DNA from: Brevundimonas subvibrioides
GTDB taxonomy: Bacteria > Pseudomonadota > Alphaproteobacteria > Caulobacterales > Caulobacteraceae
NCBI RefSeq assembly: GCF_027271155.1
Contig: NZ_CP114542.1
Coordinates: forward strand, 868,001-932,000
DNA length: 64,000 nt
Direction: 5' to 3'
This document shows, one piece after another, positions 52,990 to 62,561 of this stretch; within the stretch, counting starts at the first letter, position 1, and each line of letters starts with the position of its first letter. Under the pieces are notes generated by a model. That model worked only from the letters and a program-made list of their open reading frames with translations, did not search any database and was not told where the DNA came from. The translations under genes were made by a program, and so were the position numbers.

Positions 52990-53752
52990 CACGCCCAGGG
53001 CGGCGCTACCGGGCGCGGCGCTGGTCACCGGCGGCGCGCGCCGCATCGGTCGTGCCATCGTCCTGGCCCTGGCACGTCGTGGCCATGACGTGGCCATCCA
53101 TCACCGCGAATCGACAGACGCCGCCGAAGCGGTCGCTTCGGAGGTGCGTGCGCTGGGCCGTCGCGCCGCCGTCATCTCCGCCGACCTGACGGACGAAGCC
53201 GCGGTTCGCGCCCTGGTCCCCGCTGCCACCGCTGCGCTGGGCCCGTTGTCGGTGCTGGTGAACAATGCCTCCGTGTTCGAGGACGACCGGGTCGGCGCCT
53301 TGTCGCGCGAGATCTGGGACCGGCATATCGAGACCAACCTGCGCGCCCCCGTGGTGCTGGCGGAGGCCTTCGCGGCCCAGGCCCCGGACGGATCGGCCAT
53401 CGTCAACCTGCTGGACCAGCGGGTGCTGAAGCCCGATCCGCGCTTCGTCTCCTATGCAATCTCCCGAAACGGGCTGTGGTGGGCGACGCGCACCCTGGCC
53501 CAGGCGCTGGCCCCGCGCATCCGCGTGAACGGCGTCGGCCCGGGCCCCACCCTGAAGTCCATCCACCAGTCGGACGCGGACTTTCAGGCCGAAGCCGCCG
53601 CCGTGCCTCTGGGCCACGGGGCCGCTCCGGACGAGATCGCCGAGGCCGTCCTCTATCTGGTTCAGGCCCGGTCCGTGACGGGCCAGATGATCGCCGTCGA
53701 CGGCGGCCAGCACCTGGCGTGGCAGACGCCCGATATCCTGCCGGAGTCCTGA
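52982..53752 (+). CDS. SDR-family pteridine reductase, FolM-like, with Lys-to-Arg change
   Basis: A 256-residue short-chain dehydrogenase. The cofactor loop is TGGARRIGRA (NADPH-type, as in pteridine reductases), then NNASVF, and the pteridine-reductase-type aspartate D145 in NLLDQR. The tyrosine Y158 is present, but the usual catalytic lysine is arginine R162 (YAISR instead of YxxxK). Linkage to folB and a PTPS-like gene supports a dihydrobiopterin/dihydromonapterin reductase role. The start is TTG 52982, inside the small peptide gene. Confidence 0.85.
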   Translation: MTDTPRAALPGAALVTGGARRIGRAIVLALARRGHDVAIHHRESTDAAEAVASEVRALGRRAAVISADLTDEAAVRALVPAATAALGPLSVLVNNASVFEDDRVGALSREIWDRHIETNLRAPVVLAEAFAAQAPDGSAIVNLLDQRVLKPDPRFVSYAISRNGLWWATRTLAQALAPRIRVNGVGPGPTLKSIHQSDADFQAEAAAVPLGHGAAPDEIAEAVLYLVQARSVTGQMIAVDGGQHLAWQTPDILPES

Positions 53753-53756
53753 AGCC

Positions 53757-54140
53757 GTGTCCCAGTCCCCCGAGTCCCCGTCCGCGCCCCGCCGCCAGGG
53801 CCTGACCATCTTCGTCGAGGGTCTGAAGGTCGAGGCCGGAATCGGCGTCTACGACCATGAACACGGCCGGCTGCAGACCCTGCTGATCGATGTGCGGCTG
53901 GAGCTGGGCCCAGTCGAGATCCACGGCCTGGCCGACACCGTCAACTACGAGACCGTCGCCAATGCCTGTCGTCGCATCGTCGCCGAGGGCCATGTCGGGC
54001 TGGTAGAGACCTTCGCCGAGCGGCTGGCGCTGGATTGCCTGACCGATGCGCGCGTGCGGGCCGTCACCGTCCGCGTCGACAAGCCGGGTGCCCTCGAGGC
54101 CGCCGCCGGGGCCGGGTGCGAGCTCAGCTACAGCCGCTAA
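53757..54140 (+). CDS. folB: FolB, dihydroneopterin aldolase
   Basis: Cleaves dihydroneopterin to 6-hydroxymethyl-dihydropterin in folate synthesis. The 127-residue protein has FVEGLKVEAGIGVYDHEHGR at the start (VYDHE is the family motif), DTVNYETVANACRRIV and the C-terminal AVTVRVDKPGALEAAAG. The start is a GTG four bases after the reductase stop, so these two genes are co-transcribed. Confidence 0.94.
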   Translation: MSQSPESPSAPRRQGLTIFVEGLKVEAGIGVYDHEHGRLQTLLIDVRLELGPVEIHGLADTVNYETVANACRRIVAEGHVGLVETFAERLALDCLTDARVRAVTVRVDKPGALEAAAGAGCELSYSR

Positions 54141-54181
54141 CCTTGCGTTTCCGGCCCTTTGGCACGACATAGCGGCCTCCC

Positions 54182-54706
54182 ATGCCCCAGGTTCGCTTCA
54201 CCCGCCGGTTTTCCATGGCCCATCGCCTGCTGGCGGATGCGGGGTCGCGATGCGCCGTGCCGCACGGGCACAACGAATTCGTCACCGTCACCCTGGCGAC
54301 CGATGCCGCCATCGACTTCGGCGGCTCCAACTATGTCGCCTCGTTCGAGACGCTGAAGACGCGCTGGCACGGCTTCATCGACGGGGCGGTGGACCACGCC
54401 TTCCAGATCGGGTCGGCCGATCCGCTGCTGGACTGGTTCCGCACGCACGAGCCGCACCGGCTGGGTCAGCTGATGGTGTTCGAGGGTGACCCGACGACCG
54501 AGGCTTTCGCCATCGCCCTGCGCCGCAAGCTGGACGCCATCCTGGCCGACGACGGCTCTCCCTATCGCTGTGTGGAGCTGGCGCTGGAGGAGACGCCCAC
54601 CAACACCATCGTTGTGGGCGAGCAGCTGAGCGCGGCCGAACGCGCCTGGGCGGCGGGCAGCTGGATGGACCGCCCCGACATGAGCATCAACGACCTTCAG
54701 GGCTGA
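54182..54706 (+). CDS. 6-pyruvoyl-tetrahydropterin synthase-like protein
   Basis: A 174-residue member of the PTPS/QueD family. The zinc ligands are H14 (FSMAHRL) and the HGH pair at 28-30 (VPHGHNEF). A short acidic and histidine-containing segment follows (DGAVDHAF), and the C-terminal LEETPTNTIVV matches the pterin-binding glutamate region. Substrate cannot be fixed: candidates are queuosine precursor synthesis or a pterin step alongside folB and the reductase. Confidence 0.85.
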   Translation: MPQVRFTRRFSMAHRLLADAGSRCAVPHGHNEFVTVTLATDAAIDFGGSNYVASFETLKTRWHGFIDGAVDHAFQIGSADPLLDWFRTHEPHRLGQLMVFEGDPTTEAFAIALRRKLDAILADDGSPYRCVELALEETPTNTIVVGEQLSAAERAWAAGSWMDRPDMSINDLQG

Positions 54707-54709
54707 CCC

Positions 54710-54731
54710 GGAAAAGCGCCTGCGGTTTTCC
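54710..54731 (+). terminator. Weak hairpin after the PTPS-like gene
   Basis: GGAAAA (54710-54715) pairs with TTTTCC (54726-54731), with an internal CGC/GCG pair. There is no T-run after the stem, so terminator function is uncertain. Confidence 0.3.
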
Positions 54732-54815
54732 GACAAGGTCAGCGCCCGACCGCCATGCCTTGCCTAGGGGCGGGCGGACCGCCATTGTCGCCGCACCTGA
54801 GTTTCGAGGATTCCG

Positions 54816-55576
<761 letters not shown>

Positions 55577-55580
<4 letters not shown>

Positions 55581-55716
55581 GGCATGATCGTTTGAGGTGG
55601 ACCCACGGAGTGGGTCCAGCCGAAAGCGTGAATCATGCCCTCGCTCATATCCGGAGCCTGATTCACGGCATCGGCGGAATCGCGAAGCGATTCCACCTCA
55701 GCCGATCAGGCTATAG
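55577..55716. repeat. CTAG-end two-hairpin repeat, full copy B
   Basis: A 140-bp near-identical copy of the element at 39796, differing by one inserted C, three bases in the linker and the last end (CTATAG instead of CTCTAG). All stems and all four GANTC sites are kept. It supplies the TAG stop of the upstream gene, and its right end abuts the AGGAG ribosome site of the gene at 55726. Confidence 0.95.
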
Positions 55717-55725
55717 GAGCCCTGA

Positions 55726-56118
55726 ATGTCGGACGCACCCCAGCCTCGCCTCACCCCCGGCCATGAGGCCGAGGGCAAGCCCGCCGCCCTGATCGCCTGG
55801 GGCCTTTATATCCTGTCGATCCCCAGTGCGAACGTGCTGGTCCTGGTCGGGCTGGTCGTCGCCTATGCGGCGCGCGGCACGGCCACCGGTCTGGCGCGCC
55901 AGCATATCGAGGCCCAGATTGCGCTGTTCTGGTCGGTCTTCTGGTGGACCATCGCCACCTGGGTCCTGATCGGCCTCAGCGCGGTTGCCTCGATCGTGCT
56001 GATCGGCATCCCGTTCCTGCTGCTGTTCCTGGCCCTGTGGTTCCTTCTGAGCGTCTGGTTCACGGTCAAGAGCGTGCTGGGCCTTCTGTCGCTGCTCGAC
56101 GATCGGCCGCCGGCCTGA
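55726..56118 (+). CDS. DUF4870 membrane protein
   Basis: A 130-residue protein with three to four membrane segments (ALIAWGLYILSIPSANVLVL, then FWSVFWWTIATWVLIGLSAV and IVLIGIPFLLLFLALWFLL), typical of the DUF4870/TIC20-like family of small membrane proteins. Function unknown. It is the second of two related genes separated by the repeat element; AGGAG lies at the element boundary just before the ATG. Confidence 0.82.
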   Translation: MSDAPQPRLTPGHEAEGKPAALIAWGLYILSIPSANVLVLVGLVVAYAARGTATGLARQHIEAQIALFWSVFWWTIATWVLIGLSAVASIVLIGIPFLLLFLALWFLLSVWFTVKSVLGLLSLLDDRPPA

Positions 56119-56187
56119 GGCGGAACGACCGCCTCCGGCCAGGCAGACCGGCGAAGCGAAGGCGCGAGCGCCTGTCCTGCGATCCGG

Positions 56188-56505
56188 TCAGATCGCCCGC
56201 GACACGATCGCCTTGATGCTTCCGGCCCTCGACGGCAGGTCCTCGGCCAGGCGGGTCGCGATCTCGCGCGCGCCGACCGGATAGGCGTCGCCGCCCTTCG
56301 AGATCTCCTCCGCCACGGTCGCGGCCTCGAGCAGCAGCCGCTCCAGCGCCTCCACCTGTTCGACGGCCAGGGCGCGCGCCTCGGCCTGAAGCCGCTTCAC
56401 GCGCTCCGCCGTGGTCATCGGCGCGCGCATCAGATCGTAGATTTCCGCCTCGGCCGACACCAGGCGCAGGTCGGGCTTCCCGGGGGTTTTCGTGGTCTTG
56501 GGCAT
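56188..56505 (-). CDS. Hypothetical 105-residue helical protein
   Basis: No family is recognised. The sequence is mostly helical with a heptad-like centre (TAERVKRLQAEARALAVEQV, then EALERLLLEAATVAEEI), suggesting a coiled coil, and a basic N-terminal tail (MPKTTKTPGKPD). No signal peptide is present. Gene neighbours give no clue. Confidence 0.6.
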   Translation of the reverse strand: MPKTTKTPGKPDLRLVSAEAEIYDLMRAPMTTAERVKRLQAEARALAVEQVEALERLLLEAATVAEEISKGGDAYPVGAREIATRLAEDLPSRAGSIKAIVSRAI

Positions 56506-56621
56506 CGTCAGTCTCCTGACCCGAAAACGGGCCCGGGACGCCGGGGTTTCACGGTTCCGTCGCCCGGCAGCGCTTCCGGATCAGGCTGTGCCGAAACCGC
56601 CACAGGTCAGGGGACCGGCGC

Positions 56622-58475
56622 TCAGGCCTGCTCCTGCTGTCGCTCCATCTCCTCGGCCGTCATCATCCCGGCCGCCTCCTCGTTCAGGGCGCGACCCTCG
56701 CGACGCGGCTTCACATAGGGGGCCGGTTCGGGCGTCGTCGCATTGCCGCGTGTCAGATCCCGACCCGCCTGCAGCCCGCCCGCGACCTGCAGCGTCAGCC
56801 GCTCGTAGTCCCGGCGGCGAGCGTCCTCGACGGCTTCGCGCGCATCCTCGTCGGAGAATCCCAGGTCCATCAGCACATGCTCGCTGAAGGCCAGGGCGCT
56901 CTCGAAGGTCTCGCGGATATGATACTCCACGCCCGCCTTGATCAGCCGGATCGAGTGTCCCCGGTCATAGGCGCGCACGAACAGCTTGGTCAGGGGGAAT
57001 TCGGACTGGACCAGTTCGACGATCCGGTCCGCCGTCTCGGCCTTGTCGACGCAGACCAGGATGCTTTCGGCATCGGCCGCGCCCGATGACCTCAGCACGT
57101 CCAGCCGCGACCCGTCGCCGTAATAGACCTTGAAGCCGAAATTGCCGGCGGCCTTGATCATGTCCACGTCGATGTCGACGATCGACACGTCCACGTCGCG
57201 CGCCAGCAGCGGCTGACAGACGACCTGGGCGAAACGGCCGAAGCCGATCACCAGCACCCGCTCCTGCAGGTTCCGGGCCTCCTCGACGCCTTCCAGAGAT
57301 ACCTTTTCGCGGGACTTCAGCCGGTCGGCGACCAGCATCCGCACCGGTGTCAGCGCCATTGACAGGATCACCACCGCCGAGGCGATGGCCCCGGTGCGCG
57401 CATCGAACAGTCCGGCGGCAAGGGCTGCGGCATACAGGACGAAGGCGAACTCGCCGCCCTCGCCCATCAGGGCCGCACGCTTCAGCGCCTCCGGGTGACC
57501 GGCCTTCATGAACCGGGCGACCGAATAGACGCCGATCATCTTGGCCCCCATGAAGGCCGCGACCCCGCCCAGCACCAGCGGCCAGTCCCGCGCGACCACG
57601 CTGAGGTCCAGCGACATGCCCACACTGAGGAAGAACAGGCCCAGCAGGATGCCGCGGAAGGGCTCGACATCCGCCTCCAGCTGGTTGCGGAAAGTCGATT
57701 CCGACAGCAGCACGCCCGCCAGAAACGCCCCCATGGCCATCGACAGCCCGCCCAGATCCATGGCCCAGGCCGCGCCCAGAACGACCAGCAGCGCGCCGGC
57801 CGTCATCACCTCGCGCCCCCCGTAACGGGCCAGCAGCCGGAACGCCGGGTTCAGCGCCCAGCGCCCGATCACATAGACTGCCGCCACCGCCGCGATGGCG
57901 AACCCGACGGTCATCCAGATCGGCTGGGGATTCTCGATGGTGGTGCCGAACTGGCCGGCCAGGATCGCCACGATGGCCAGCAGCGGCACGATGGCCAGGT
58001 CCTCGAACAACAGGATGGAGACCACGCGCTGCCCGTCGTTCTCGTTGTTCTCGTTCCGCTCTTCCAGCAGCTGCATGACAATGGCCGTGGACGACAGGGC
58101 GAACCCCGAGCCGATGATCAGCCCGGCATACCAGGGCAGGCCGAAGGCGATGGCCGCGCCGGTCAGCAGGCTGGCGCACACCACCACCTGAAGCGCGCCC
58201 AGACCGAAGATCTCCTTGCGCAGGCTCCACAGCCGCGCGGGCCGCATCTCCAGCCCGATGATGAACAGGAACATCACGACGCCCAGTTCGGCGACGTGCA
58301 GCACCGATTCCGTGTCCTGGATCATGCCGATGCCGAACGGGCCGATGACCAGTCCGGCCGCCAGATAGCCGAGCACGGCCCCCAGGCCGAACCGCTTGAA
58401 CAGCGGCACGGCGAACACCGTCACGGCCAGCAGCGCCACCGCATGGCCCAGCCCCATTCCCGTCGGTTCCGCCAT
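56622..58475 (-). CDS. Kef-type CPA2 cation/proton antiporter with RCK domain
   Basis: A 617-residue protein with an N-terminal exchanger domain of about 12-13 membrane segments (FGLGAVLGYLAAGLVIGPFG, VMFLFIIGLEMRPARLW) and a C-terminal RCK/TrkA-N domain (ERVLVIGFGRFAQVVCQPLL, then DVDVSIVDIDVDMIKAAGNF) that binds nucleotides. KefB/KefC of Escherichia coli export potassium under electrophile stress; no separate KefF/KefG partner is seen here. The hydrolase gene lies upstream in the same direction. Confidence 0.92.
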   Translation of the reverse strand: MAEPTGMGLGHAVALLAVTVFAVPLFKRFGLGAVLGYLAAGLVIGPFGIGMIQDTESVLHVAELGVVMFLFIIGLEMRPARLWSLRKEIFGLGALQVVVCASLLTGAAIAFGLPWYAGLIIGSGFALSSTAIVMQLLEERNENNENDGQRVVSILLFEDLAIVPLLAIVAILAGQFGTTIENPQPIWMTVGFAIAAVAAVYVIGRWALNPAFRLLARYGGREVMTAGALLVVLGAAWAMDLGGLSMAMGAFLAGVLLSESTFRNQLEADVEPFRGILLGLFFLSVGMSLDLSVVARDWPLVLGGVAAFMGAKMIGVYSVARFMKAGHPEALKRAALMGEGGEFAFVLYAAALAAGLFDARTGAIASAVVILSMALTPVRMLVADRLKSREKVSLEGVEEARNLQERVLVIGFGRFAQVVCQPLLARDVDVSIVDIDVDMIKAAGNFGFKVYYGDGSRLDVLRSSGAADAESILVCVDKAETADRIVELVQSEFPLTKLFVRAYDRGHSIRLIKAGVEYHIRETFESALAFSEHVLMDLGFSDEDAREAVEDARRRDYERLTLQVAGGLQAGRDLTRGNATTPEPAPYVKPRREGRALNEEAAGMMTAEEMERQQEQA

Positions 58476-58545
58476 GACGTCTGCCTCTGCTGCGAACCGC
58501 TATAGTGGCGTCACAGCGTCGCGATTGCGAGGGTGATGACGCCAA

Positions 58546-58697
58546 CGTCTCCCTCCCCCTCGGGGGAGGGTGGTCGTAGCGAAGCGGAGACCGGGTGGGG
58601 CGGAGGAGGCGATACGGACACGGATGGTCGCCGTGTTGCCTTGCCGCCCCCACCCGGTCGCTTCGCGACCTGCCCTCCCCCGAGGGGGAGGGAGACG
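58546..58697. repeat. Inverted pair of GC-rich palindromes
   Basis: A perfect 25-bp inverted repeat (58546-58570 with 58673-58697), each arm itself palindromic around CCCCCTCGGGGG. Inner arms match as ACCGGGTGGGG with CCCCCACCCGGT. It fills the gap between the hydrolase stop and the antiporter start. The 22-base core recurs once at 59841. Confidence 0.85.
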
Positions 58698-58698
58698 A

Positions 58699-59514
58699 CT
58701 ACCGCGCCAAATCGGCGATCCGCTTCACCAGCGGACTGTCCGGGTCGGTCAGGGGCTCCAGCACGGTGAAGTGGTTCAGGCCGGGCAGGGCCTCGAACCG
58801 GGTCTCCACGCCCTTGGCGCCCCAGTGATCGGCCATGTCGCGCGACTGGCGGATGAACTCGGACGTCTCGTCCCCGCCGACGACGCAGTCCAGCACCGTG
58901 CCGCCGGGCGTCGATCCGTCCGGCGCGGGCCAGTGGATCGGCGACAGCGCCGCCGCGTCGCGCGCATCCAGCCTCAGCGCCGCATTGATCGAGGTCGGGA
59001 TCAGCGGGGCCAGGTCGAACACGCCCGAGATCGCGACCGCCGCCGAGGCGCGTCCCTGGCTGAGCAGGCAGGCCGCCAGATGCCCTCCGGCCGAATGTCC
59101 GAACACCACCGGGCGACGTCCCGACCGCGCGCGCAGCTGATCGGCCACGGTCTCCATCTGCCGCACGATCGCGCCCAGCCGCACGGTCGGACACAGGTCA
59201 TAGGACGGAATGGCCAGGCTGATTCCGTGAGCCAGCAGGGCCGGGGCGATCCCGCTGAACCAGTCCTTGTCCAGCGCCTGCCAGTAGCCGCCATGGATGA
59301 AGACGACGATGGGGGCGTCCGGCCCGGCCTCGAACAGGTCCATGACCTGGCGCTCGCCAGAGCCATAGGCGATCGGGGTCGGGGGGTGGGCCGCACGGAC
59401 CTCCGCCGCCGACGCCTTCCAGCGGCTCATCAGCACGGGGTGGTCCGGCACCGCCGCACGATTGTTGTATTCGGCCTCCAGCCATTCGGGAGAGGGCCGG
59501 GCGGCCGGGGACAT
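58699..59514 (-). CDS. Alpha/beta hydrolase, esterase/kynurenine formamidase-like
   Basis: A 271-residue hydrolase with the oxyanion motif FIHGGYW, nucleophile in VFGHSAGGHLAAC and a late GLNHFTVLEP histidine. The N-terminus (EYNNRAAVPDHPVLMSRW) resembles kynurenine-formamidase-like enzymes, but the substrate is not proven. ATG 59514 is used because upstream in-phase methionines lie in the divergent AsnC-type gene. The stop directly abuts the inverted palindrome pair. Confidence 0.85.
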   Translation of the reverse strand: MSPAARPSPEWLEAEYNNRAAVPDHPVLMSRWKASAAEVRAAHPPTPIAYGSGERQVMDLFEAGPDAPIVVFIHGGYWQALDKDWFSGIAPALLAHGISLAIPSYDLCPTVRLGAIVRQMETVADQLRARSGRRPVVFGHSAGGHLAACLLSQGRASAAVAISGVFDLAPLIPTSINAALRLDARDAAALSPIHWPAPDGSTPGGTVLDCVVGGDETSEFIRQSRDMADHWGAKGVETRFEALPGLNHFTVLEPLTDPDSPLVKRIADLAR

Positions 59515-59578
59515 GGGGGGCTTATCGGTCACGCCTGCATCCGCTACGACACCCGCGAACAGCCGGGAGCTTGCCGCC

Positions 59579-59836
59579 ATGATGACCGCCATCTTCGTCT
59601 TCATCAAATGCGAGCTGGGCCACGCCAACGACGTCGCCGCCGACATGGTCGACAATGTCGAGAACGTCTCGGAGGTCTATTCGACCTCCGGCCAGTACGA
59701 CCTGCTGGCCAAGTTCCAGCTGCCAAAGGAGATGGACATCGGCACCTTCGTCACGAAGTCGGTCCAGACGCGGCCGCACATCCGCGACACCTTCACCGTC
59801 ATCACCTTCTCGCCCTTCCTGCCGACGGCGCGCTGA
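59579..59836 (+). CDS. Stand-alone AsnC/Lrp ligand-binding domain
   Basis: An 85-residue protein that is only the effector-binding RAM domain of the Lrp/AsnC family (AIFVFIKCELGHANDVAADM, then VYSTSGQYDLLAKFQLPKEM), with no helix-turn-helix. Such lone domains are thought to bind small ligands or modulate full-length regulators. ATG 59579 and 59582 are adjacent alternatives. It is divergent from the hydrolase. Confidence 0.88.
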   Translation: MMTAIFVFIKCELGHANDVAADMVDNVENVSEVYSTSGQYDLLAKFQLPKEMDIGTFVTKSVQTRPHIRDTFTVITFSPFLPTAR

Positions 59837-59840
59837 CACT

Positions 59841-59862
59841 CTCCCTCCCCCTCGGGGGAGGG
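59841..59862. repeat. Solo 22-base palindrome
   Basis: A single copy of the palindromic core found in the arms at 58546-58697 (CTCCCTCC then CCCTCGGGGG then AGGG), placed four bases after the AsnC-type gene. It may serve as a terminator, although no T-tract follows. Confidence 0.75.
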
Positions 59863-59943
59863 ACAACGCTGACGCTACGTCACCCGATTTTCTTTGCTAA
59901 CCTGACCGTCTGAGACGCACCCGAAGACGTCAGGGAGACGACC

Positions 59944-61122
59944 ATGGCCGATCTGGACACCTTCCGCAGCGAAACGCGCGCCTGGCTGGAGGCGAACTGC
60001 CCCGCCGAATGCCGCGGCCCGCTCGACAATGACGAGGACCGCGTCTGGGGCGGTCGCAATGCGACCTTCAAGACCCCGGCGCACAAGGCCTGGATGGAGG
60101 CCATGGGCGAGCGCGGCTGGACCGCGCCGGAATGGCCGACCGAATATGGCGGCGGGGGCCTGTCGCGCGAGGAGGCCAAGGTGCTGGCCTCGGAGATGCG
60201 CCGCATCGACGCCCAGTCGCCGCTGTCGTCCTTCGGCATCTGGATGCTGGGCCCGGCGCTGCTGCAGTTCGGCACCGAGGAACAGAAGAAGCGCTTCCTG
60301 CCCGAGATCGTGCGCGGCGAGATCCGCTGGTGCCAGGGCTATTCGGAGCCCGGCGCGGGCTCCGACCTCGCGGGCCTGCAGACCCGGGCCGAGGATCGCG
60401 GCGACCACTGGATCGTCAATGGCCAGAAAGTCTGGACCTCCTATGCCGACAAGGCCGACTGGATCTTCTGCCTCGTCCGCACCGACCCGGACGCGCCCAA
60501 GCACCTGGGCATCAGCTTCGTCCTGTTCGACATGGCGACGCCCGGCGTGTCGACCAGGCCGATCACTCTGATCAGCGGCAAGTCCCCCTTCTGCGAGACC
60601 TTCTTCGACGACGTGCGGGTGGAAAAGGAAAACCTGGTCGGGACCCTGAACCGGGGCTGGGACGTGGCCAAGGCGCTCTTGGCCCACGAACGCACCATGA
60701 TCGGCGGCATGGGCGACATGGGCCGCCCCATGGGTCACGTCGCCGTCGATTCTATCGGGCTGGACGAGGCGGGCCGGCTGGACGAGCCGATGCTGCGCAC
60801 GAAGATCGCCGAACTGGACATCGACGTCGCCGCCTTCCGCCTGTCGATGGAGCGGGTCGGCGATCAGGTGAAGGCCAGACAGGTCTCGCCCGCCATCGCC
60901 TCGATGCTGAAATACTATGGCTCGGAGCTCAACAAGCGCCGCCACGAACTGGCCATGGCGGCCGGGGGCTCTGATGCGCTGGAATGGGAGAGCGACCGGT
61001 CGCGGAAGGGCACGGCGGCGCGGGACTGGCTGCGCACCAAGGCCAACTCCATCGAGGGCGGGACCAGCGAAGTGCAGCTGAACATCATCGCAAAGCATCT
61101 GCTTCAGCTGCCGGGGGCTTGA
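59944..61122 (+). CDS. Acyl-CoA dehydrogenase, first of a pair
   Basis: A 392-residue FAD enzyme of the acyl-CoA dehydrogenase family. Visible features are WCQGYSEPGAGSDLAGLQT (FAD/substrate loop), WIVNGQKVWTSYADKADWIF and the C-terminal SIEGGTSEVQLNIIAKHLL. The second family member lies 310 bases downstream. Paired genes of this kind form heteromeric dehydrogenases in steroid and related CoA pathways; the substrate here is unknown. ATG 59944 follows GGGAGACG. Confidence 0.92.
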   Translation: MADLDTFRSETRAWLEANCPAECRGPLDNDEDRVWGGRNATFKTPAHKAWMEAMGERGWTAPEWPTEYGGGGLSREEAKVLASEMRRIDAQSPLSSFGIWMLGPALLQFGTEEQKKRFLPEIVRGEIRWCQGYSEPGAGSDLAGLQTRAEDRGDHWIVNGQKVWTSYADKADWIFCLVRTDPDAPKHLGISFVLFDMATPGVSTRPITLISGKSPFCETFFDDVRVEKENLVGTLNRGWDVAKALLAHERTMIGGMGDMGRPMGHVAVDSIGLDEAGRLDEPMLRTKIAELDIDVAAFRLSMERVGDQVKARQVSPAIASMLKYYGSELNKRRHELAMAAGGSDALEWESDRSRKGTAARDWLRTKANSIEGGTSEVQLNIIAKHLLQLPGA

Positions 61123-61124
61123 CG

Positions 61125-61418
61125 GTGGAGACACGGCCCCAACGCCCCATTTTGATCGGTGCAGCGCTGGTCGGCTTGGGTGCGAGCTTCTTCCTCAGCT
61201 GGATTCTGCTGACCCCTCTCGGTTTCGGTGCGGACTGGGAGGGTATCGCTCCAACCTGGACGGCCAAACTGGTCTTCCTGGCACCGCCGATCGCTTTAGT
61301 AACGGGGGGTGTCGTTTGGCTGGTGACACGATCCTCACTGCGGGCGAGCGCGATCTTCTTGAGCGCTCCAGTCTATCAGGCCGCCAACATCGCCTTCGCC
61401 ACTTTTGTTCTGCGCTAG
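61125..61418 (+). CDS. Small three-span membrane protein with atypical codon use
   Basis: A 97-residue protein with three hydrophobic segments (ILIGAALVGLGASFFLSWIL, then LVFLAPPIALVTGGVVWLV and a C-terminal one). Function unknown. It starts with GTG two bases after the dehydrogenase stop. It uses TTA, GTA, TTG and several ATT and CCA codons that are scarce in its neighbours, suggesting recent acquisition between the two dehydrogenase genes. Confidence 0.6.
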   Translation: METRPQRPILIGAALVGLGASFFLSWILLTPLGFGADWEGIAPTWTAKLVFLAPPIALVTGGVVWLVTRSSLRASAIFLSAPVYQAANIAFATFVLR

Positions 61419-61431
61419 GATTTCAAGAACC

Positions 61432-62553
61432 ATGCCCCTGATCCTGACCGAAGAGCAGACCATGCTGAAGGAGGCCACCGATGGCTTCCTGTCCGAGAAC
61501 GCGCCCATCGCCCACCTGCGGCAGCTGCGGGACTCGAGGGACGCGGACGGCGTCTCGCGCGACCTGTGGAAGGCGTTCGGAGAGATGGGCTTCGCCGGCG
61601 TCATCATCCCGGAGGACCACGGCGGCTCCGGGCTCGGCGCGGTCGAGGCGGGGATCGTAGCCGAGGGGCTGGGCCGGACCCTGACGCCGTCGCCCTTCTT
61701 CGGGTCGTCGATCCTGGCCGCCCGCATCCTGATCGATGCGGCATCGGCCGATCAGCAGGCCGCCTGGCTGCCGAGGATCGCGGCGGGCGAGGCCATTCTG
61801 TCGCTGGCGCTGGACGAAGGCCCCAAGCACCAGCCGTCCCGCATCGCCACCACCGCCGAGCGCAGCGGCAACGGCTTCAAACTGAACGGGGCCAAGGGCT
61901 TCGTGCTGGACGGCCATATCGCCGACGCCCTGATCGTGGCGGCCAGGACCGGGGCGGGCACGACCCTGTTCCTCGTCGATCCCAGGACGGCGGGCGTGGA
62001 GATCGAGCGCACCGTCATGGTCGACGCCCACAACGCCGCCCGGATCGTCCTGACCGACGTCCAGGTCGACGCCGACGCCGTGATCGGTGAGGTCGATGGC
62101 GGGGACAAGGCGCTCGAGGGTGCCCTGAACCTCGGCCGCGCCTGCGCCGCCGCCTGCCTGACCGGCGCCGGGGATCAGGCCTTCCTCTCGACCGTCGAAT
62201 ACCTGCGCGGACGCAAGCAGTTCGGCAAGGCGATCGGCGAGTTCCAGGCCCTTCAGCACCGCGCTGCCCATCTGTTCACCGAGCTGGAACTGGCCAAGGC
62301 GGCCGTGCTGGGGGCCCTGCAGCGGATCGACGCCGGGGCCGACAAGGCCGACCTCGCTGTCTCGGTCGCCAAGGCCAAGGCCGGCAAGGTCGCCGAACTG
62401 GCCGTCCAGGAAGCCGTCCAGATGCACGGCGGCGTCGGCATGACCGATGAATACGACGTCGGCCTCTATATGAAGCGGGTCCGTGTACTGAACGAACTGC
62501 TCGGCGACGCCGGGTTCCACGCCGAAAAACTGGCGAGGGCGGGAGGGTACTGA
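61432..62553 (+). CDS. Acyl-CoA dehydrogenase, second of a pair
   Basis: A 373-residue member of the same family, with FAGVIIPEDHGGSGLGAVEA, the C-terminal helical domain YLRGRKQFGKAIGEFQALQH and the flavin-contact AVQMHGGVGMTDEYDVGLYM. It lacks the EGGTSEV segment of the first enzyme, fitting a division of roles in a heteromer. An in-phase TTG upstream (61405) overlaps the small membrane protein gene; ATG 61432 is preferred. Confidence 0.9.
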   Translation: MPLILTEEQTMLKEATDGFLSENAPIAHLRQLRDSRDADGVSRDLWKAFGEMGFAGVIIPEDHGGSGLGAVEAGIVAEGLGRTLTPSPFFGSSILAARILIDAASADQQAAWLPRIAAGEAILSLALDEGPKHQPSRIATTAERSGNGFKLNGAKGFVLDGHIADALIVAARTGAGTTLFLVDPRTAGVEIERTVMVDAHNAARIVLTDVQVDADAVIGEVDGGDKALEGALNLGRACAAACLTGAGDQAFLSTVEYLRGRKQFGKAIGEFQALQHRAAHLFTELELAKAAVLGALQRIDAGADKADLAVSVAKAKAGKVAELAVQEAVQMHGGVGMTDEYDVGLYMKRVRVLNELLGDAGFHAEKLARAGGY

Positions 62554-62561
62554 TCCCGCTT

